DNA from: Vampirovibrionales bacterium
Lineage (GTDB): Bacteria; Cyanobacteriota; Vampirovibrionia; Vampirovibrionales; Vampirovibrionaceae
DNA length: 64,000 bases
Assembly: GCA_016712355.1 (NCBI GenBank)
Contig: JADJRF010000005.1
Location: 1,860,001-1,924,000 of the forward strand
Reading direction: 5' to 3'
The notes under the pieces were generated by a model. That model saw only the letters and a list, made by a program, of their open reading frames with translations, searched no databases and was not told the origin of the DNA. Position numbers and translations under genes: made by a program. Numbering within the stretch: position 1 is the stretch's first letter; every line of letters begins with the position of its first letter. Of the stretch, positions 6,781-14,799 are shown piece after piece.

Positions 6781-8427
6781 ATGCCTGCGGAGCCCGAGTT
6801 TCTGCATACCCAGACGCTGATTATCGGCAGCGGCATTTCTGGCTTGTTTCTGGCGCTCAAGCTGGCCGCTGCGGGCCGTCGCTCGCTGATTGTCTCCAAA
6901 AACGCGCTGGGCGAAAACAACTCGCGGTACGCGCAAGGCGGCATTGCGGCGTTTTTCGCCGACAACGCTGACGATTCGCTGGATCTGCACGTGCGCGACA
7001 CGCTCGCCGCCGGCGCAGGCCTGTGCGACCCGCTCGCCGTGCGCGAAATTCTCGCCGACGGGGCGGACGCCATCGCCGATTTACTCTCGCTGGGCGTGCC
7101 GTTTGACGCCGACGCCGAGGGCAGGCTCGAACTCACGCTGGAAGGCGGTCACAGCGCGCGCCGCATTATTCACGCGGGCGGCGACGCGACGGGTCAGCAA
7201 GTGGAAATGACCCTCATCGATCGCGTCCGCGAGCATCCGCTGATTGAGGCGCTGGCTTTTTGCGAGGCCACGGCCCTGCTGTCGGACGGACGCCGCTGCT
7301 ACGGCTGCGACGCCCACGATTTTGAGAATCAACGCTCGTACCGAATCTTCGCCGACGCGGTCGTTCTGGCCACCGGCGGCGGCGGTCGGCTTTACAGTCG
7401 CTCGACGAATCCGCCGGGCGCAACCGGCAACGGCTTCTGGCTGGCCTATCAGGCGGGCGCTGAGCTGCGCGATATGGAATTCGTACAGTTTCACCCGACG
7501 GCATTCTATCAGGACGGACAGGCGCGCTTTCTGATCAGCGAAGCCCTGCGCGGAGAAGGCGGTATTTTACGCAACGCGCTTGGGGAGGCCTTCGCCAGGC
7601 GCTATCACCCGGCAGGCGAGCTGGCGCCGCGCGATGTCGTGACGCGCGCCATTTTCGAGGAGATTCATCGTCAGGAAGGCCGACCCCAGGCCAGCGACCG
7701 CGTGTTTCTGGACATGACGCATCTGCCGCCCGACTTACTGGAAAAACGCTTTCCGTCGATCCTGAAAGCCTGTCTGGGCTTTGGCGTGGACCTGCGCACC
7801 GAGTGGATTCCCGTCGCACCGGCGGCGCATTACATGATGGGCGGCGCGCGGGTCGATTTAACGTCAGGCCGCAGCGACGTCGACGGCCTCTACGTCGTAG
7901 GAGAAAGCGTCTGGACGGGCCTGCACGGCGCCAACCGCCTTGCAAGCAACTCGCTGCTCGAGTGCCTGGTGATCTCGCGATCAGCCGCCCGGGCGATTCT
8001 AGCCGAATCCCCCGCCGCAGCGGGCGTCTTATCAGAAAAATCTCACTTGTCGCTGGACTTGCCGCCAATGACCGCGCCGACGTTTGAGACGCCCGCTGAA
8101 CTGCCGGACCGTCTGGCGACCCTGCATCGCCTGATGTGGGAAGGCGTTGGCGTGATTCGCCACGAGGCCGGTTTGCGCGAAGCCCTCGCCCAGATTGACG
8201 CGCTCACCCGGCAGGCTGAAGAAGCGCAATATGAGCGCTTTATTCCGCTGGGGGCCGATTATACCCATCAGTTAGGCGTCTGCCGACTCATTACGGAAGC
8301 CGCGCTGGCCCGCCGCGAGAGTCGCGGGGCGCATTACCGCGCCGATTACCCCGACACCGAGGCGACGGCGCGCCACAGCCGACAGGCGAAAAATGGCGCG
8401 ATCGCCATGGCGGCCGTCCCGGTATGA
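6781..8427 (+). CDS. nadB: L-aspartate oxidase
   Basis: This encodes 548 residues. It oxidises L-aspartate to iminoaspartate with FAD, the first step of de novo NAD synthesis; the electron acceptor can be oxygen or fumarate. The FAD-binding GxGxxG is at 16-21 (GSGISG). The fumarate-reductase-like features follow: SRYAQGGIAA, a HSARRIIHAGGDATG block, and HPTAFY and HGANRLASNSLLE near the C-terminal FAD contacts. The ATG at 6781 is chosen because homology starts there. It is the first gene of a nadB-nadC pair, with 31 bases between stop and next start. nadA, the quinolinate synthase needed between these steps, is not in the window. Confidence 0.96.
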   Translation: MPAEPEFLHTQTLIIGSGISGLFLALKLAAAGRRSLIVSKNALGENNSRYAQGGIAAFFADNADDSLDLHVRDTLAAGAGLCDPLAVREILADGADAIADLLSLGVPFDADAEGRLELTLEGGHSARRIIHAGGDATGQQVEMTLIDRVREHPLIEALAFCEATALLSDGRRCYGCDAHDFENQRSYRIFADAVVLATGGGGRLYSRSTNPPGATGNGFWLAYQAGAELRDMEFVQFHPTAFYQDGQARFLISEALRGEGGILRNALGEAFARRYHPAGELAPRDVVTRAIFEEIHRQEGRPQASDRVFLDMTHLPPDLLEKRFPSILKACLGFGVDLRTEWIPVAPAAHYMMGGARVDLTSGRSDVDGLYVVGESVWTGLHGANRLASNSLLECLVISRSAARAILAESPAAAGVLSEKSHLSLDLPPMTAPTFETPAELPDRLATLHRLMWEGVGVIRHEAGLREALAQIDALTRQAEEAQYERFIPLGADYTHQLGVCRLITEAALARRESRGAHYRADYPDTEATARHSRQAKNGAIAMAAVPV

Positions 8428-8458
8428 CGCGGCGAAATCTGGTCTGAGGTCTGCTTAT

Positions 8459-9307
8459 ATGAACAACGGCATCGATCGCGCGCTCCTGCTGGAGCCCCTC
8501 GTCCGTGGGGCGCTTCTGGAAGATTTGGCGCAAGGCGATATCACCACGGATAACCTGCCCGCGCTGGCCGCTCAGCAGGCGCAGGCCACAGCGCGCGCCC
8601 GTCAGCCGTTGACTGTGTCCGGCTTGCAGACCGCTGCGCTGGCCTTTACCCTGACCGATGCGCGCCTGTGCGTCGAGCCCTTGTGCGCCGACGGCGATAC
8701 GTTGGCAGCCGGGGCGGCGCTCCTGAGGGTGTCAGGTCCCGCCTGCGGGATTCTGCGCGCCGAGCGCACCGCGCTGAATTTTCTGCAACACCTGTGCGGC
8801 GTGGCCACGCGCACCCGACAGTTTGCCGATGCGCTCGCTGGCACGGGCGCCCGTATTGCCGATACGCGAAAAACCACCCCCGGCCTGCGTCTGCTGGAAA
8901 AACAAGCCGTCATCGACGGCGGCGGCGCCCCGCATCGGTACCATCTGGGAATGGCCGCCATGCTGAAAGATAATCACATTGCCGCTTGCGGCGGCATTGC
9001 CTCTGCCGTGGCCGCCTTGCGCGCGCGATTATCGCATCTGGCGAAGATCGAGGTCGAGGCCGACACGCTGGCCCAGGCCCGCGAGGCGCTCGAAGCGGGC
9101 GCCGACGCGATTCTACTGGATAACATGTCGCTGGAGGCCTTGCGCGAGGCGGTCGCGATGATTGGCGATCGCGCCATTGTCGAGGCCAGCGGCGGCATCA
9201 CGCTGGAGAACGCGCGCGCGGTGGCGCAAACCGGCGTGCGCCTTATCTCCACCAGCGCGCTCACATTGGGCGCGCCGGCGGTCGATATCGGCCTGGACTG
9301 GGGCTAG
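8459..9307 (+). CDS. nadC: Nicotinate-nucleotide pyrophosphorylase (carboxylating)
   Basis: This encodes 282 residues, normal for QAPRTase. It converts quinolinate and PRPP to nicotinate mononucleotide, CO2 and pyrophosphate. Diagnostic blocks are LEDLAQGDITTDN near the N-terminus, RTALNFLQHLCGVATRT, the DTRKTTPGLR motif with the quinolinate-binding Arg/Lys residues, and LDNMS and EASGGI in the barrel. GAGGT at 8446-8450 supports the ATG at 8459. It is co-transcribed with nadB. Its stop overlaps the stop of the convergent minus-strand gene in a shared CTAG (9304-9307). Confidence 0.96.
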   Translation: MNNGIDRALLLEPLVRGALLEDLAQGDITTDNLPALAAQQAQATARARQPLTVSGLQTAALAFTLTDARLCVEPLCADGDTLAAGAALLRVSGPACGILRAERTALNFLQHLCGVATRTRQFADALAGTGARIADTRKTTPGLRLLEKQAVIDGGGAPHRYHLGMAAMLKDNHIAACGGIASAVAALRARLSHLAKIEVEADTLAQAREALEAGADAILLDNMSLEALREAVAMIGDRAIVEASGGITLENARAVAQTGVRLISTSALTLGAPAVDIGLDWG

Positions 9308-10053
9308 TTCTCGCCCTCAATCCGAACATTCGCCGGGGGAGCCAGGGGCTCGTCTAAACACACGCGAAACGCAGGCGTTTGTTTGTTGTCGCCTTCAGCG
9401 TCTTCGCTGATGAGAATAACCCCACTTCTCGGGCGTTGATCAAAATTCTCAGGGGATTTCCACTGGCTGGCGTCCGTGGGGATAAGGCCGGCAAAGGCGC
9501 CTTTATCAGGCGCGCCCGTCGGCTGAAAACTGATTTCTGAAACCGATGGCCATTGGGTATTGGGAGCATAGTGACGGACGGTCTCCAGACGAACCGCCAG
9601 CGTTTGTCCCGGATCCTGCTTGCCGTTGCGGCCAACGCCTGAGAGATTGCCTTCATACGTGGCGATATCTCCCGACGGTTTGTTGTCGGGACCGGCAAGA
9701 ACCGTCGTGCCAACCCATGGGGCCTTCAATTCCACCCCCCGTTTTTTGAGCAAATAATTGACCCCTGCGGCGTCAACGCCCATGCGCTCAGCCAGCAGCT
9801 CTAATAAAGCTCGATTTTCCGGAGTGGGGGCGACTTCCAGTTTGACGTTTTTGCTGGTCAGAGCAGGCCGACCATTCTCTTCAGTCTTGCGAATAGCGGC
9901 CTTGATGACGCTCACATCCCCGCAGACGGCGCCGGACGGGTCGGCGGCGACGCTGGGAATGGGGGCAGTTAAAGCCAGCGCCAACGCGGCAGCCTTCGCG
10001 GTTTGGTGAGCGCGGCTCTGTTGCGCGCCAAAATGAACAGGGGATATCGTCAT
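9304..10053 (-). CDS. Secreted unknown protein with P-x-F-G leader, copy A
   Basis: This encodes 249 residues. The start at ATG 10053 is preceded by GGAGAT. The N-terminus reads MTISPVHFGAQQ, then a hydrophobic Ala/Leu stretch ending SVAA, so a signal peptide with cleavage near residue 37 is likely. The mature part has one Cys near its start (AVCGD) and one near its end (FRVCLDE), a possible disulfide. The neighbouring minus-strand gene at 10280 has the same leader design, the same N- and C-terminal cysteines and a loosely similar middle (YEGNLSG against YSGEYTG). The two are probably diverged paralogs. Function unknown. Confidence 0.75.
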   Translation of the reverse strand: MTISPVHFGAQQSRAHQTAKAAALALALTAPIPSVAADPSGAVCGDVSVIKAAIRKTEENGRPALTSKNVKLEVAPTPENRALLELLAERMGVDAAGVNYLLKKRGVELKAPWVGTTVLAGPDNKPSGDIATYEGNLSGVGRNGKQDPGQTLAVRLETVRHYAPNTQWPSVSEISFQPTGAPDKGAFAGLIPTDASQWKSPENFDQRPRSGVILISEDAEGDNKQTPAFRVCLDEPLAPPANVRIEGEN

Positions 10054-10229
10054 GAGGGTAAAATCTCCACAGTCGGGTTGGGGATCCCCAGCGCAACCGC
10101 AGGCGGCGCGTACTGAGACGGCAAGCGCCCCGCGAGCTGGGGGAGTCGTGTCATAAAGATTATGTCTCAAACCGCCAAGGCAAATCAAGCAGAGCTTCTT
10201 CAATTGTAGTAGATAATCGCCTGCGCAGA

Positions 10230-10262
10230 CAAAACGCCGCCTTCAAGCGAAGCGCGGCGTTT
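10230..10262 (-). terminator. Rho-independent terminator after copy B
   Basis: A perfect 9-bp stem, AAACGCCGC (10232-10240) / GCGGCGTTT (10254-10262), is read on the minus strand into a short T-run (GTTTTGTC). It lies 18 bases past the stop of the gene at 10280 and separates it from copy A. Confidence 0.75.
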
Positions 10263-10279
10263 CAATCGAGATAGACGGG

Positions 10280-11020
10280 TTAGTAGTATTTATAAACGCA
10301 TACCGGAACACCGGGGTTAGGGGAATTCTCCGTTTCTTCCGTGCCGGGGATATGGATGGATTTGTCTCCATCCACATTGAACACGATTCTAACGTCTTGC
10401 TGATCCATCCCGGTGGTTGGCGCTAAGACCGTATCTGGAAGGCCAGGGAATTTCACGAATGCTTTCCGTAAAACAGGAATTTCCCGTGTGGCGCCATAGT
10501 CTACATAATCATAAACTAAGGAAACTTCTGTACCTGGGACTCCATAGACTGGAGTGCCGAGCTTGCCGTCATTTCTTTTGGGAGAAAAGCTGAATTTCCC
10601 GTAATGATGAGCTTCTTTCCAGAGAGGGGCGTTTTCGGTTGGCCGTTGATCAGTCCCGGTATACTCCCCACTATATTGTCCGGCTTTAAAGGCATCTGTA
10701 ATGTCTTTTCCCGTGACGTTAAGGCCATCGATTCTATTAATGGCCTCAGCAATCTTGTTCACCACTTCATCCCCTTCGGGGGTATTGGGCTTTATTAAGG
10801 GGAGAACTCCCTTGTAGGCATATTTGCTTCCGGCGGGTTGTTCAAACAAGGTGGTGGGGCCGAGTTTAAACGTAGCGCACGTGACATTGGGATCTACAGA
10901 CTGCGCCGCGGAAGGCCCTGCCGCTGCCGACAACGCGCCCGCAAGGGCCGCCGCCTGCATCCTGCGATTCTTTTGGGAAGCCTGTCTCGCGCCAAAATGA
11001 GGGGGAATACTGACATCCAT
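10280..11020 (-). CDS. Secreted unknown protein with P-x-F-G leader, copy B
   Basis: This encodes 246 residues. A GGAGAT precedes the ATG at 11020; a GTG 15 bases upstream is less well placed. The N-terminus MDVSIPPHFGARQ is followed by a basic stretch, a hydrophobic Ala/Leu segment and SAAQS, a plausible signal-peptide cleavage site near residue 40. Cysteines occur soon after it (VTCAT) and at the very end (PVCVYKYY). Base composition is more AT-rich than the flanking genes. It resembles copy A in leader and layout but only weakly in its body. No known domain was recognised. Confidence 0.75.
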   Translation of the reverse strand: MDVSIPPHFGARQASQKNRRMQAAALAGALSAAAGPSAAQSVDPNVTCATFKLGPTTLFEQPAGSKYAYKGVLPLIKPNTPEGDEVVNKIAEAINRIDGLNVTGKDITDAFKAGQYSGEYTGTDQRPTENAPLWKEAHHYGKFSFSPKRNDGKLGTPVYGVPGTEVSLVYDYVDYGATREIPVLRKAFVKFPGLPDTVLAPTTGMDQQDVRIVFNVDGDKSIHIPGTEETENSPNPGVPVCVYKYY

Positions 11021-11143
11021 GATTGTTATCTCCACATCGCTACATCAAATAAGAGGGCCGGGCCATCGCACGGCAATGCCGCGCGTCACGCAAATCCGGC
11101 GGATACACGCCGGATAGGAAACGTGTATCTTCGTGTCCGCCTC

Positions 11144-11173
11144 AGTATGTGACGCTTATCGTAGACAAGTCAA
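11144..11173 (-). promoter_or_regulatory. Putative promoter for copy B
   Basis: On the minus strand TTGACT (11168-11173) and CATACT (11144-11149) are 18 bases apart, about 120 bases upstream of the ATG at 11020. Confidence 0.45.
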
Positions 11174-11206
11174 GTGCGACGCGCGTCGCCTGTAGAATTG
11201 TTACGC

Positions 11207-11932
11207 TTAGCCCATCAGCAGCCCATGGCGGGCCAGCTTGGCGGTCAGAATCAGCGGGTTGCCGTCGCGAAAATAAACCGAATGGCGCGGAATCGCATAG
11301 GGCGAATCCGTCGAGGTCCAGCGGCGCTTCTCGGTGGTGAAGGCCATGCGGTAAGGGGTTTTCGCCATAAAGTCCAGCACCTCGGGCGACACGTCTCCCC
11401 ACGGATACGCAAACACCGGCGCAAAGGACTCGCCCAGTTCGGCGCTCAGGCGCGCGTAAGACTGGTTCAGCTCTTCGTCAAGCGCGTCTTCCTGTAACGA
11501 TGGCAAGGAGCGGTGCAGCAAGCCATGACTGCCAAAGGTAATGACCTGAGATTCGCCCAGCGAGCGCATTTGTTCAAACGTCATCAGGCGATCGCGCTGC
11601 GAATCGGGCACATGGCCCTGATCCCAATCGTTGGAACCGCCGGGCTTTCCGGCCAGGACAAAGAGCAGCGCCGGGCAGTTGAGGGCTTGGAGAACCGGCA
11701 AGGCGTGACGCGCGAGATTCTCGTAGCCGTCGTCAAAGGTAATCATGGCGCTTTTGGGGCCGAGGGCTTCGGGAGACGCGGCCTGCAGCGCCTCGCCGAT
11801 GGAAACGAAGCGGAATCCCAGCATGCGCAGCGTGCGGATGAACCACGCCAGCCCTTGCGGCGTAATGGTGATATGGCGTCGCTCGGGCCGTGCCGCGACG
11901 GGTTCGACGTAATGGAAGTTAAACAGCAGCAT
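11207..11932 (-). CDS. NodB-type polysaccharide deacetylase
   Basis: This encodes 241 residues. Carbohydrate esterase family 4 enzymes remove N-acetyl groups from polysaccharides using a metal bound by Asp-His-His. Here TFDDGY gives Asp67-Asp68, and GSHGLLHRSL supplies His136 and His140. FAYPWGD is the next conserved block. No signal peptide is seen, so it may act in the cytoplasm or at the membrane surface. It overlaps the upstream family 2 glycosyltransferase by 14 bases and is the last gene of a minus-strand surface-polysaccharide group. Confidence 0.9.
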   Translation of the reverse strand: MLLFNFHYVEPVAARPERRHITITPQGLAWFIRTLRMLGFRFVSIGEALQAASPEALGPKSAMITFDDGYENLARHALPVLQALNCPALLFVLAGKPGGSNDWDQGHVPDSQRDRLMTFEQMRSLGESQVITFGSHGLLHRSLPSLQEDALDEELNQSYARLSAELGESFAPVFAYPWGDVSPEVLDFMAKTPYRMAFTTEKRRWTSTDSPYAIPRHSVYFRDGNPLILTAKLARHGLLMG

Positions 11933-12989
11933 GGGAAATCGCCTTCAGAGCGTCGGCAGATCCGGCAGAAGGCTGCCAGATGGCGTTCAATTGCGCCAGT
12001 CGGGTTTTCCACCACGGGGCCAGGGCCAGACGAAGGACCGTCTGAGCGCAAAGTCTCGCGGCGCTTAGCGCATTGATGCCAGTCATCATCGTGATCAACG
12101 CCAGTCGGCCTTTTTTGTCCGCTCTCAAGAGAGAGCGATCCACGCGGGGGTAAAAGCGACGAGCGTAGTCCATGTAACCGTACATGAGGAATCGATACAA
12201 GAGATTTTTTGCCTGAACGCGCCGCAGCCGCTCCAGACGCTCCTCGCTCAGCGCGCCTTGCAGCGCGGAGACGATCGAGAACTCCGCGTCGATGGCGGCG
12301 TCATAATCGGCCAGCACGCGGCGACACCGGCCCGACATCGCCTGACGATACAGCGTCAGCCGCTGTTGCGTGGGAAACGCGGGGAAATCGCGGCAGGCGC
12401 GGATAAAAAACGAGCGATCCTCGTGATAGCAATCTTTCGAGAAGCCGCCCCCGGCCTCATATACCTGCCGATGAATCAAGGCCGTACTGGGCAGCATGAC
12501 GCTCTCGTTGTTGAGAATCGTCTCCAGCGCATCGCCGCTGGCCGTGAATGAGGGAGACAGGTTAATCAGGCGATCGGCGTCGTCAACGCCGTAATAGCGA
12601 CTATAGACAATGCAAAGCGGCTGGCCGTGCTGTTCGACAGTCTGCATCTCGACGGCGAGCTTTTCGGGCAGCCAGCGATCGTCGGCGTCGATAAACGCGA
12701 TGTACTCGCCCCGCGCCTGCGAAAACCCGTTATTTCGCGCAAAGGCGACGCCCTGATTGTCTTGCCGAATCACGCGCAGGCGCGGATCGGCGATCGCGGC
12801 CAGACGCTGGGCGGTCGCGTCCGTCGAGCCGTCATCGACGACAATCAGTTCCAGATGCGCGTATGTCTGCGTCAGCACCGAGCGGACGACCTGGGTGATA
12901 GTCGCCTCGCCCTGATACACAGGTAAAATCACCGACACCAGCGGCGGCGCGGCGTCAGGGGCGGCGGACGGGTTCACAGCGCAAGACAT
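11919..12989 (-). CDS. Family 2 glycosyltransferase
   Basis: This encodes 356 residues. The GT-A fold is clear: VSVILPVYQGEATI, DDGS at 52-55 (nucleotide-sugar binding) and DADD at 101-104 (metal-binding DxD). The C-terminal third is helical and basic and probably contacts membrane or acceptor. It should transfer one sugar from an NDP-sugar in assembly of a surface glycan. The ATG at 12989 has a GAGAGGG upstream; the longer frame to 13187 overlaps the previous gene and lacks homology. It lies 34 bases downstream of the GT4 gene. Confidence 0.9.
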   Translation of the reverse strand: MSCAVNPSAAPDAAPPLVSVILPVYQGEATITQVVRSVLTQTYAHLELIVVDDGSTDATAQRLAAIADPRLRVIRQDNQGVAFARNNGFSQARGEYIAFIDADDRWLPEKLAVEMQTVEQHGQPLCIVYSRYYGVDDADRLINLSPSFTASGDALETILNNESVMLPSTALIHRQVYEAGGGFSKDCYHEDRSFFIRACRDFPAFPTQQRLTLYRQAMSGRCRRVLADYDAAIDAEFSIVSALQGALSEERLERLRRVQAKNLLYRFLMYGYMDYARRFYPRVDRSLLRADKKGRLALITMMTGINALSAARLCAQTVLRLALAPWWKTRLAQLNAIWQPSAGSADALKAISHAAV

Positions 12990-13023
12990 TATGCAGCCCT
13001 CTCGCAAGGCATCGCGGTACGCC

Positions 13024-14235
13024 TCATGGACAGACCGATCGATCGCGACGCAGAATAGAGTCGTACAAGGCTTCCACGCGGTCAACCATGACCGACAGGG
13101 AGAATCCCTCGGCGCGCTGTTGCAAACGCGCCCGGAGCGCCTCGATCTCGGCGCCAGACAAGGCGAGAATCTGACAAACAGCGTCAAACAGGGCCGCCTC
13201 GTCGTCGGGCGCGACCAGAAGCGCGCTCAAATCCGGGGCGTCGCCGATGATTTCGGGCAGGCCGCCGACTGCGTAGACGACCGGCGGCGATCCGGCAGCC
13301 ATCGCTTCCAGCGCGCCCAATCCAAAGCCTTCCATCAGCGGCGTGAAGACCGTGGCCGCTGAGCGCGCCAACAAAGCGGGCACGTCATCGCAAAATCCAA
13401 GCAGGCGGAAGCGATCGGCAAACGGGCTCGCCTGAACCGCCCGCGCGACCTCCTCTGACAACGGCCCTTCGCCCGCCAGCGGAAAAAACAGCGGCTGCTC
13501 AGCAAAAGCCGCGCACAAGCGCTCGGCCAGCCGAACATAGGCCAGCGGATTCTTATTCGCGTCGAGGCGATTCAAAAAGCTGATGCAGCGCGCATTGGCC
13601 GGAATCTGCCAGCGAGATTCAAACGCCGCCACGCGCGCCGCCAGATTCGGCGGATAAAACGCCTCCAGCGTCACGCCATTGGGCAGAATCATGCCGCGAT
13701 CGGCGCTCGACAGATAGCCTTCACGCGCGAGGCGATCGCGTTCGGCGCGGCTGACGACGCAAAACGCGTCCAGCCGATCCACGCTAAAGCGAAATCCTGC
13801 GCGGATTGCCCGCTTAAACGCGCGCGTTACCGCATGAGGCGTTTGCTCCAGGCTATAGAGCTTTTCGTAGCCATGAAACGTATACGCCGTGGGCAGCCCC
13901 AAGGCCTTAAACAGCAGATTCTCAATCTGGCCGATATGCACATGCGCCGCCTGCGGCTTCTCGCGGCGAATGAGGCGCGCAAGCTGCGTCATACTCGCCA
14001 GATCCAGCGCGCGATAGTTGGGCTTGGCAAAGAGCGCCGCCGTTTGGATGCCGCATACGCGTACGCCCTGCGATTGTAGACGCCTCAAAAACGGTCCGTC
14101 CGCCGTACAGGCGACCAGAGGCTCATAGCGTCCGCGCGCCTTCAGGGCAAGCGTCAGTTGCTCGATGTGGCGTTCAATGCCGCCCTGCGCGCCAAAATCT
14201 GGGTAGTAATGCAAGATGCGAACGGGCGAGGACAC
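13024..14235 (-). CDS. Family 4 glycosyltransferase
   Basis: This encodes 403 residues from a GTG start at 14235 that has AAGGA about 11 bases upstream; an ATG at 14310 would add 25 basic residues without homology. The GT-B fold is shown by an N-terminal GAQGGIERHI glycine-rich loop, a central LPNGV and the C-terminal EGFGLGALEAMAAGSP motif, which holds the two glutamates of GT4 enzymes. It is a retaining glycosyltransferase working on a cytoplasmic lipid-linked or polysaccharide acceptor, together with the adjacent GT2 and deacetylase. The exact sugar cannot be read from sequence. Confidence 0.9.
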   Translation of the reverse strand: MSSPVRILHYYPDFGAQGGIERHIEQLTLALKARGRYEPLVACTADGPFLRRLQSQGVRVCGIQTAALFAKPNYRALDLASMTQLARLIRREKPQAAHVHIGQIENLLFKALGLPTAYTFHGYEKLYSLEQTPHAVTRAFKRAIRAGFRFSVDRLDAFCVVSRAERDRLAREGYLSSADRGMILPNGVTLEAFYPPNLAARVAAFESRWQIPANARCISFLNRLDANKNPLAYVRLAERLCAAFAEQPLFFPLAGEGPLSEEVARAVQASPFADRFRLLGFCDDVPALLARSAATVFTPLMEGFGLGALEAMAAGSPPVVYAVGGLPEIIGDAPDLSALLVAPDDEAALFDAVCQILALSGAEIEALRARLQQRAEGFSLSVMVDRVEALYDSILRRDRSVCP

Positions 14236-14361
14236 CGGGCGAGATTCCTTAAGAAGCCGACGCTTTCCATTGTACCGGCCACCCCTTTCTGCCGCACCAC
14301 CCGCCCTCATGAGATTTCATCCCCGGCGCGACCCCAGCGCCCGCGCGACGAACGAGGCCGT

Positions 14362-14799
14362 TTAGCCTTCCAGATAAACTGTCGAGGCGCGCGCATCCGG
14401 GAAACCCGCGTCCCAGTCCGCCAGCAGACGCTCAAAGACCGGCTGCGGTTCGACGCACATGGCGGCAACGTCTGCGCGCGAGAAGAATCCCAGCTCGTTG
14501 AGATTCTCCTCGCGCGTCATTGCCAGCGCGCCGCCGCAGAGGTCGGCCAGAAAGAACGCGTCCAGCGCGGGCCGCTGCGGATGGCGAAAATCCCGCAGAT
14601 ACAGCAGGCGCCGCACCGAGATGATCAGCCCCGTTTCTTCGCGCAGCTCGCGGATGACGCAAGCCGCCAGACTTTCTCCCGGCTCCAGCGTGCCGCCCGG
14701 CAACACCCAGAACGGGCGATCGTTCTGGCGCGCCAATAACAGCCGGTCGTCCTGAATCAGCGCCGCTGCGGCCCGGACCTTGATTCTGGCTTCGCCCAC
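14362..14799 (-). CDS. Nudix hydrolase
   Basis: This encodes 145 residues. The Nudix box is complete: Gly36-x5-Glu42-x7-Arg50-Glu51-x2-Glu54-Glu55-x-Gly57. It hydrolyses a nucleoside diphosphate linked to some group X, using Mg2+. The surrounding WVLPGG fits nucleotide-sugar or ADP-ribose/8-oxo-nucleotide enzymes, but I cannot pick the substrate. The GTG start overlaps the stop of the upstream binding-protein gene by one base (TAGTG), so the two are translationally coupled. Confidence 0.9.
   Translation of the reverse strand: MGEARIKVRAAAALIQDDRLLLARQNDRPFWVLPGGTLEPGESLAACVIRELREETGLIISVRRLLYLRDFRHPQRPALDAFFLADLCGGALAMTREENLNELGFFSRADVAAMCVEPQPVFERLLADWDAGFPDARASTVYLEG

Noticed and set aside
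9304..9307. Overlapping stop codons of convergent nadC and copy A in one CTAG
   Set aside because: Neat but common in compact genomes; no functional implication.
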